From JAWKUK01 sp964402175 (GTDB taxonomy: Bacteria; Planctomycetota; UBA1135; GCA-002686595): a DNA stretch of 64,000 bases. A program made the position numbers and the translations under genes. Each line of letters opens with the position of its first letter. Positions within the stretch are counted from its first letter, which is position 1. Under the pieces are notes generated by a model. That model had not been told where the DNA came from and ran no database searches. It worked only from the letters and a program-made list of their open reading frames with translations. Shown here piece by piece: positions 59,404 through 64,000 of this stretch. Location: contig CAYOBN010000002.1 in NCBI GenBank assembly GCA_964402175.1, forward strand, positions 102,076 through 166,075. The letters run 5' to 3'.

Positions 59404-62319
59404 ATGCATCCGCACCCCTCTCTCGCGTGGCGCGCACTCGGGGGCCTCCTGGCCCTCGCACCGTGCGCTCTGGCCCAATCCGTGCAGACCTCCGCCGTCG
59501 CGGTGGATCCCCTCGATCCGCGGGTCGTGTGGGTCGCAAATCGAGACAACCACACGGTGGCCCGGGTCGACACCCGCACGGGGGCGCTCGCGGAGATCCC
59601 GGTCGGATTCCACCCGCGGACCCTCGCCGTGACCCCGGACGGCTCCCGCGTCCTCGTCGCGAACCAGCGCGGCAACGTGCCGCTGGAGCGCCACTTCCTC
59701 ACCCCGTTCAACGGCACCGAGGTCCGCGGGAGCATCTCGGTCATCCAGACGAGCACCCTCCAGGTCGCGACGACGCTGACGGACTGCGGCGTGGAGCCGT
59801 ACGGCCTCGCGCTCTCGCCGGACGGCTCGTGGTTCGCGGTCAGCGCCTTCCGCTCGGGCTCGGTGTCGATCTACGACACGGCGACGCTGCAGAAGCTGAT
59901 GCAGCACGACTACGTCGCGTCGCTGGAGCTCCTGCCGCCCGGCGTCACGATGGCGGAGGCCGACGCGAACCGGGACGGCCTCGCGGACCTCGGTGACCCC
60001 CGCGGCTTCACGATCGATGCGTCGGGCAACAGCCTCTGGGTGACACACCACAAGTCCCCGTACCTCTCGCGGCTCGACCTGACGTTCGGCGCGCAGGGGC
60101 AACCGGTCGGTATCACGTTGGGTGCGAAGGTCCTGGTCGACGACTACCCCTTCGATCCGATCTTCAACCCCGTGCCCGTGCGGACGGTCGCCAGTCAGGG
60201 GAAGCCGCGTTTCCTCGAGGACATCGCGCTGACCCCCGACGGTTCGTTGGCGCTCGTGCCGCACGTGCTGCACAACGTCAACCACGACGTCGGCCACAAC
60301 TTCGGTGTCCCCCATGCGCTGAACCGCGTCTACCCGGCGCTGACTCTCGTCGACGCGGGCGCCGCCTCGTTCGGAGCGCCGCAGGATCGCTCCGCGCGCC
60401 TGCACCACGAGCTCGCCGATGAAGAGACCCCGGCCGAGGCGGTGCCGTTCGGCGGATCGAGCGCGAGCTCGCGCGGTGATCGGATGGTGCTCGGTGCGCT
60501 GACCCCGCCGCTGCTCGGCAGCCGCCTCGAGCTGACGGTGTCGGGTATGCGACCCGGCGACATCGGCGTGGTCGTGCTGGGCAGCGTGGAGGGCAACGTC
60601 CCGACCGTCGGCGGCACCATGCGCGTGCGCCCGCGCATGCGGATCCCGGTGATCAACGGCCGTGCGAGCTTCGATCTCCCCGCCTTCGCAGCGCTCGAGG
60701 ACGAGGTCTTCCTCGTCCAAGCGGTGGTGCTCGTCGGAGGCGGCCCCGAGCGCGTTTGGTCGAACGGCCTGCGCCTCGTGCTGGAGAACGACGCGCCCGG
60801 CGCCGGCAAGATGGGCCACCGCGCGGGGCAGCCCTCGCGCGTGCGCGTCAACGACAGCGGCGACCACGTGCTGCTGCTGAACCGCGGCTCCGAAGATGTG
60901 TTCCTCTACTCGCGCGCGGGCAGCACGCTCACGCTGCGCGATGTGTTCCCGCCGCGCCACGCCCACGTCGAGCGCGCTCCGCTCGATGTCACGACGCCGC
61001 TCGGCGACGTGCCGATGGGCATGGCGCTCGCGAGCGACACGACGACGGCCAACGACGACGCGTGGCTCTACGTGCTGAACGAGGGCACGCGCACCCTGTC
61101 GGTGCTGCGGGTGGACTACACCGCAGGCGTCATCGAGTCCGTCGCAGGCCAGCTCGCCACCCACACGGGCCCGGACGCGATGACGCTCGAAGCGCGCCTC
61201 GGCGAAGAGCTCTTCGAAGACGCCTCGCGCGCGCAGACCACCGCGCGCTTCAACAACTCGTGCGCCTCGTGCCACTTCGAAGGCGGAGAGGACGCCAACG
61301 TCTGGCAGCGCGAGAGCGGTCCGCGCAGCACGATGCCGGTCTACGGCGGCAGCGACTTGACGGGCCTCATCCTCTGGAAGGGCCAGCGCCTGCACATGGG
61401 CGAGACCGGGCCCATGTTCACCGGCGAGAACGGCGGGACGGGGATCCTCTCGAACCTCGAGCAGGACGCGCTCGTCGCGTACCACTCCCACCTCCCGGTG
61501 CCGCTCAACCCGCACCTCGACCCGGCGACCGGCGATCTGACCGCGCAAGCCGCGTTCGGCCAGGACCTCTTCTTCGGCACCAACGACACGGGTTTGAACC
61601 CCACGCTGCGCACCGCGGCGTGCGCGACGTGCCACCCCCGCTTCGACAGCGGCGGCTCCTTCCCGGGTCCGCGTTTCTTCACCGCCGACTCGCTGCCGAG
61701 CCTCCTGACGAGCGGCGACCCGCTGGGGAACCTCGACCCGGCCTGCTTCTCCCTGCAGGAGTCGCAGCTCCAACTGAACCTTCAGCAGGTCAACTCCGGC
61801 GTGAACGTCGACCTCGATGGCGACGGCCAACCGGACGCGGACCGCAACGGCGACGGCTTCGACGATCGCGAGACCTACACGCCTCTGTACGCGGACACCG
61901 AAGAGCGCTTCAAGCGCGACGACGTGAACTCGTACCAGTGCCCGTGCAACCCCGGCGCCCCCAACTGCGACCCGCTGGATCCCTTCCGCCGCTTCGTTCG
62001 CCGCGCGGAGACCTTCGCGGTCCCGACGAAGCTCGGGGTCTTCTCGACCCCGCCCTACTTCCACGACCACGCGGTCTACACCCTGCGCGCCTTGCTCGAC
62101 CCGGCGTCGCAGGCCCTGGACCCGATCTACGGCTCACCGGCCTTCGTCGGACAGGCCCCGTACCCTGGCCTGAACAAGTACCTGAACAGCGTGCACGACA
62201 TCATCGGTGACACGTCCCTGGGCGGCTCGGCCGAGGTCCAACTGAGCCTCCAGAGCGGCTCCCCGGCCCAGGCGCGCATCGACCTCGAAGCGCTCCTGGC
62301 GTACATCCGCTCGCTCTGA
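59404..62319 (+). CDS. Secreted beta-propeller/di-haem cytochrome (MauG/CcpA-like) protein
   Basis: ATG 59404 gives 971 residues with a signal peptide (LGGLLALAPCALAQ). Residues 30-340 are YVTN/propeller-like repeats (VVWVANRDNHTVARVDTRTG, RTLAVTPDGSRVLVANQRGN, YGLALSPDGSWFAVSAFRSG). Two c-type haem sites follow: CASCH at 620-624 and CATCH at 740-744, each in the spacing typical of the two domains of cytochrome c peroxidase/MauG. LGVFSTPPYFHDHAVYTLRA after the second site is another family landmark. A Ca-loop-like DLDGDGQPDADRNGDGFDD sits near residue 805, and CPCNPGAPNC near 840. It is a periplasmic or surface redox enzyme; whether peroxidase or protein-modifying is unknown. Confidence 0.9.
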   Translation: MHPHPSLAWRALGGLLALAPCALAQSVQTSAVAVDPLDPRVVWVANRDNHTVARVDTRTGALAEIPVGFHPRTLAVTPDGSRVLVANQRGNVPLERHFLTPFNGTEVRGSISVIQTSTLQVATTLTDCGVEPYGLALSPDGSWFAVSAFRSGSVSIYDTATLQKLMQHDYVASLELLPPGVTMAEADANRDGLADLGDPRGFTIDASGNSLWVTHHKSPYLSRLDLTFGAQGQPVGITLGAKVLVDDYPFDPIFNPVPVRTVASQGKPRFLEDIALTPDGSLALVPHVLHNVNHDVGHNFGVPHALNRVYPALTLVDAGAASFGAPQDRSARLHHELADEETPAEAVPFGGSSASSRGDRMVLGALTPPLLGSRLELTVSGMRPGDIGVVVLGSVEGNVPTVGGTMRVRPRMRIPVINGRASFDLPAFAALEDEVFLVQAVVLVGGGPERVWSNGLRLVLENDAPGAGKMGHRAGQPSRVRVNDSGDHVLLLNRGSEDVFLYSRAGSTLTLRDVFPPRHAHVERAPLDVTTPLGDVPMGMALASDTTTANDDAWLYVLNEGTRTLSVLRVDYTAGVIESVAGQLATHTGPDAMTLEARLGEELFEDASRAQTTARFNNSCASCHFEGGEDANVWQRESGPRSTMPVYGGSDLTGLILWKGQRLHMGETGPMFTGENGGTGILSNLEQDALVAYHSHLPVPLNPHLDPATGDLTAQAAFGQDLFFGTNDTGLNPTLRTAACATCHPRFDSGGSFPGPRFFTADSLPSLLTSGDPLGNLDPACFSLQESQLQLNLQQVNSGVNVDLDGDGQPDADRNGDGFDDRETYTPLYADTEERFKRDDVNSYQCPCNPGAPNCDPLDPFRRFVRRAETFAVPTKLGVFSTPPYFHDHAVYTLRALLDPASQALDPIYGSPAFVGQAPYPGLNKYLNSVHDIIGDTSLGGSAEVQLSLQSGSPAQARIDLEALLAYIRSL

Positions 62320-62333
62320 CGGGGTGAAGTCGA

Positions 62334-62380
62334 GCGCGGGGCCGCGGCGCGGGTTTTGAACCCGAGCCGCGGCCCCGCGC
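62334..62380. terminator. Long GC hairpin after the di-haem gene
   Basis: A 15-bp outer stem (GCGCGGGGCCGCGGC with GCCGCGGCCCCGCGC) contains a second 6-bp stem (CGGGTT/AACCCG) with a TTG loop. It begins 15 bp after the stop codon. Confidence 0.8.
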
Positions 62381-62796
62381 GCCATTCGGCGGAGAGAGCG
62401 GCTCCCCCCCTCACCCTTCCAAAGCGCAGCCGCACAGCTCCCGGGGCCGCCCCACGGGGAATGCCAGCCCGACAGATGCACGCCTCCTCCCCGCCCGCCC
62501 GGAAGGCGAGCGGGCGGGCAAGAGGCGAAAGCAACAACTCCCAGAGTGCGCAGGAGACTGCACGTGTTCGGCTCGAGAGTCCAGGCGTTGCTGCAAACGA
62601 AGAAGCCCGGCTGCGGCGACGCAATCGGATGCACACTGCGATGTGCGCCGAATCGAAGATCATCCGGTCCTACGGGACGCCCGTGTGCCGACCCACCAGT
62701 CTTCTCTCCTCTCGGCAATCCGGAGGCACCTCACCCAGAATGCGCCCGGTCTGCACTTCGATTCGGCGGTCATTGCCGAGCCCACCGTTGGCTAGG
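62381..62796. other. Non-coding stretch before the transposase gene's 3' end
   Basis: Open frames here have no domain and are in shadow composition. It contains a 9-bp hairpin GCCCGCCCG/CGGGCGGGC (62493-62519), the inverted copy of the repeat at 62636-62657, and a further GATTCGGCG at 62760-62768. From about 62580 onward GC content falls visibly below that of the neighbouring genes. Confidence 0.5.
62636..62657 (-). repeat. Left inverted copy of the transposase-flanking repeat
   Basis: Read on the minus strand this is TTCGATTCGGCGCACATCGC plus two bases. It matches 17 of 19 positions of the plus-strand copy at 63840-63861 on the far side of the transposase gene, in opposite orientation. Confidence 0.55.
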
Positions 62797-63591
62797 TCAG
62801 GTCTGGGCCCGAGTCGCCCGCGCATCCACCCGCGCCCGCCGCTTCATCTCGACGTGTCGCTTACGAATGCCCGGAATCGGATCCCTGTAGGACAACCCGA
62901 CCCCGTCGAAAGCCTTGTGCATCAAGTAGGTCCGCGCCGGCCGCACGACTCCCGCGCCGCACCCACCATCCGGGACGTTCAGCACGGGATCCCTCCAGCC
63001 GCTGAACCACGCGGCGCTCGTCCAGCGATCCACCGTGGGCACTCCGTCCCCTGTCCGCCAAGGATGGCCAAGGCCATGGTGTTCTCCGTTGCGCAACACA
63101 TACGCCACAGCGTTGCGCACCTGCTGCAACGACTGCAGCACCTGCAGGTCATACCGCCCGCTGATCACTGCCCCTTTGCGGTGCAGTAGGGCGTTCACCG
63201 CCTTCGCGATCCGTCCACCGAGGCCCTTCATCCCCCGCGCCAACGCCTCAGGTCCGTCGGCCTCGCAGATCATGTGCAGGTGATTCGACAGCAACGCCAA
63301 GTGTACGACGCGGAAGTCGTCACGCTGGTTGCCTGCTTCGATCGCGGCACACACCCGCGAGCCCAAGTCCACCCGCCGCAGCGAAGGAAGCCCTTGCACG
63401 AAGTTCACGGTCACGAGCAACGGCCGGTGACGGGTGAAGATAGGCCGCTTGGAGTGCGTGCCGTGAACGCGCTTGCCTCGTTCGTCGAGCTCGGCCTTCC
63501 GTCCAGCGCCTTTGCGCGCCCCGCCCCGCCCCTTGGGGAACGGAAGCTCGGGTGTCACCTGTGAGCGCTTAGTTTCTGCCTTCCGTGCCAT
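62797..63591 (-). mobile_element. IS200/REP-associated (Y1, HUH) transposase gene
   Basis: 264 residues. The N-terminus is basic and Gly-rich (GRGGARKGAGRK). The Y1_Tnp domain follows: RHRPLLVTVNFVQGLPSLRR, VVHLALLSNHLHMICEADG with the HUH pair His-Leu-His, ALARGMKGLGGRIAKAVNAL, KGAVISGRYDLQVLQSL, and VRNAVAYVLRNGEHHGLGH with the likely catalytic Tyr. The layout is that of stand-alone RAYT-type transposases, single-domain proteins that nick single-stranded DNA at short palindromic repeats. The C-terminal 70 residues (TSAAWFSGWRDP, GIRKRHVEMKRR) are also usual. A strong GAAGGAG lies 9 bp upstream of the ATG. Related short repeats flank the gene. Confidence 0.85.
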
Positions 63592-64000
63592 GGACTCGCT
63601 CTCCTTCGAGTGAACTGCTACGTGACCCAGGGATCTCTTCTGGATCTGCTGGCGGACTGCGCGAACGGTCGCTCGAGCGCAGGTGCGTGATCATAAGCGC
63701 TCTTCGTTCATGGGTCGAGCACAACTGCGTTCGTGTTGCGTGAAAAGGAGTGCAATAGACTCGTTACTTTTGATTCGGCGGACCTGCGGGCTCCGATTCG
63801 GCGACACGTCTGCATCTCCGACATCACGTCCGCACTTTGTTTGATTCGGCACACATCGGTTCAGGTCGCCAGAGCTCAGACCAAGGAGCCCTGGCCATCC
63901 ATCGTGCCATCCAGTCGCACCAACTTCTGATTCGGCGCACACGCGTCCCCCCGAACAGGAGCCCTCAGCCGGACCTGGTCATTTGCAGCGCCGCCTGGAC
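63592..64000. other. Non-coding, lower-GC region with repeat cluster, window end
   Basis: No convincing gene is seen. It carries the promoter side of the transposase gene and four copies of a short repeat (see 63772-63937). GC content is lower than in the genes, with patches such as CGTGAAAAGGAGTGCAATAG (63739-63758). The last 60 bases show no start or stop context that I can interpret. Confidence 0.5.
63772..63937 (+). repeat. Cluster of four GATTCGGC-type direct repeats
   Basis: GATTCGGCG occurs at 63772-63780, 63795-63803 and 63929-63937, and GATTCGGCA at 63843-63851. The last two copies continue into a CACAC-type tail (TTGATTCGGCACACATCGG, CTGATTCGGCGCACACGCG). The spacing is irregular (23, 48 and 86 bp), so this is not a CRISPR array. 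The third copy forms the inverted partner of 62636-62657. Confidence 0.55.

Noticed and set aside
59020..62070. 1016-codon minus-strand open frame
   Set aside because: Antisense to the di-haem gene; repetitive Arg/Val/His composition, no motif.
62134..62718. Minus-strand frame of 194 codons between the di-haem and transposase genes
   Set aside because: It runs through the terminator hairpin and the 3' end of the di-haem gene; no domain and shadow composition.
63772..63937. Possible CRISPR array
   Set aside because: The repeats are only 9-19 bp, irregularly spaced (23, 48 and 86 bp) and have no cas genes nearby.

Overview
The window is about 64 kb of GC-rich bacterial DNA, most likely from a flagellated, Gram-negative planctomycete (Planctomycetota). 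That placement is an inference from gene content. The main evidence is a DUF1501 (Tat-exported) gene overlapping a cytochrome-domain/DUF1549/DUF1553 (PSCyt1/PSD1-type) gene, a pair typical of planctomycetes. Supporting signs are large secreted proteins with TTG or GTG starts, weak Shine-Dalgarno sequences and a complete rod/hook/ring flagellar locus. A run of ten Ns at 55136-55145 shows that this is a draft scaffold. The sequence on both sides of the gap is the same stretch read twice.

Layout, left to right. 1-938: the N-terminal part of aspartate kinase, running off the left edge. 1466-16111: secreted and cell-surface genes. These include two TTG-start exported proteins that share a C-terminal domain, a lipoprotein, a sugar cassette (PLP aminotransferase, mutase-like flavoenzyme, GNAT), a GT-C-like membrane protein, the DUF1501 and DUF1549/1553 pair, a membrane-dipeptidase fusion and an outer-membrane-like protein. 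16253-23379: a minus-strand run of BadF-type kinase, metallophosphoesterase (with the same C-terminal domain), TPR protein, B12/radical-SAM enzyme and GT4 glycosyltransferase. 23529-27339: a chemoreceptor without a sensory domain, a degenerate receiver, a zinc-ribbon protein and purF. 27551-33312: a plus-strand run of GT9 glycosyltransferase, second B12/radical-SAM enzyme, sialate O-acetylesterase and acyltransferase. 33327-37480: amino-acid-oxidase-like flavoenzyme, ispG and a DUF4832 lipoprotein. 37633-44482: YhaO/YhaN (SbcCD-like) pair, protoporphyrinogen oxidase, uroporphyrinogen-III synthase and phosphoheptose isomerase. 45645-59062: one minus-strand flagellar locus, fliK-flgD-flgE-flgF-flgG-flgA-flgH-flgI-flgJ-flgN-flgK-flgL plus a small FliE-like gene, with a sigma-54-type promoter match at its head. 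59404-62319: a 971-residue secreted propeller/di-haem (MauG-like) protein. 62636-63940: an IS200/RAYT-type transposase gene between inverted copies of a short repeat.

The genes fall into three functional themes. The first is envelope glycan synthesis and decoration (aminotransferase cassette, GT4, GT9, GT-C-like protein, acyltransferase, GmhA, both radical-SAM enzymes). The second is secreted catabolic or redox proteins of planctomycete type. The third is motility. The least described items are the roughly 135-residue C-terminal domain shared by three exported proteins and the repeat-flanked RAYT element. The sigma-54 match and the duplicated scaffold gap inside the flagellar locus are the other signals worth checking.
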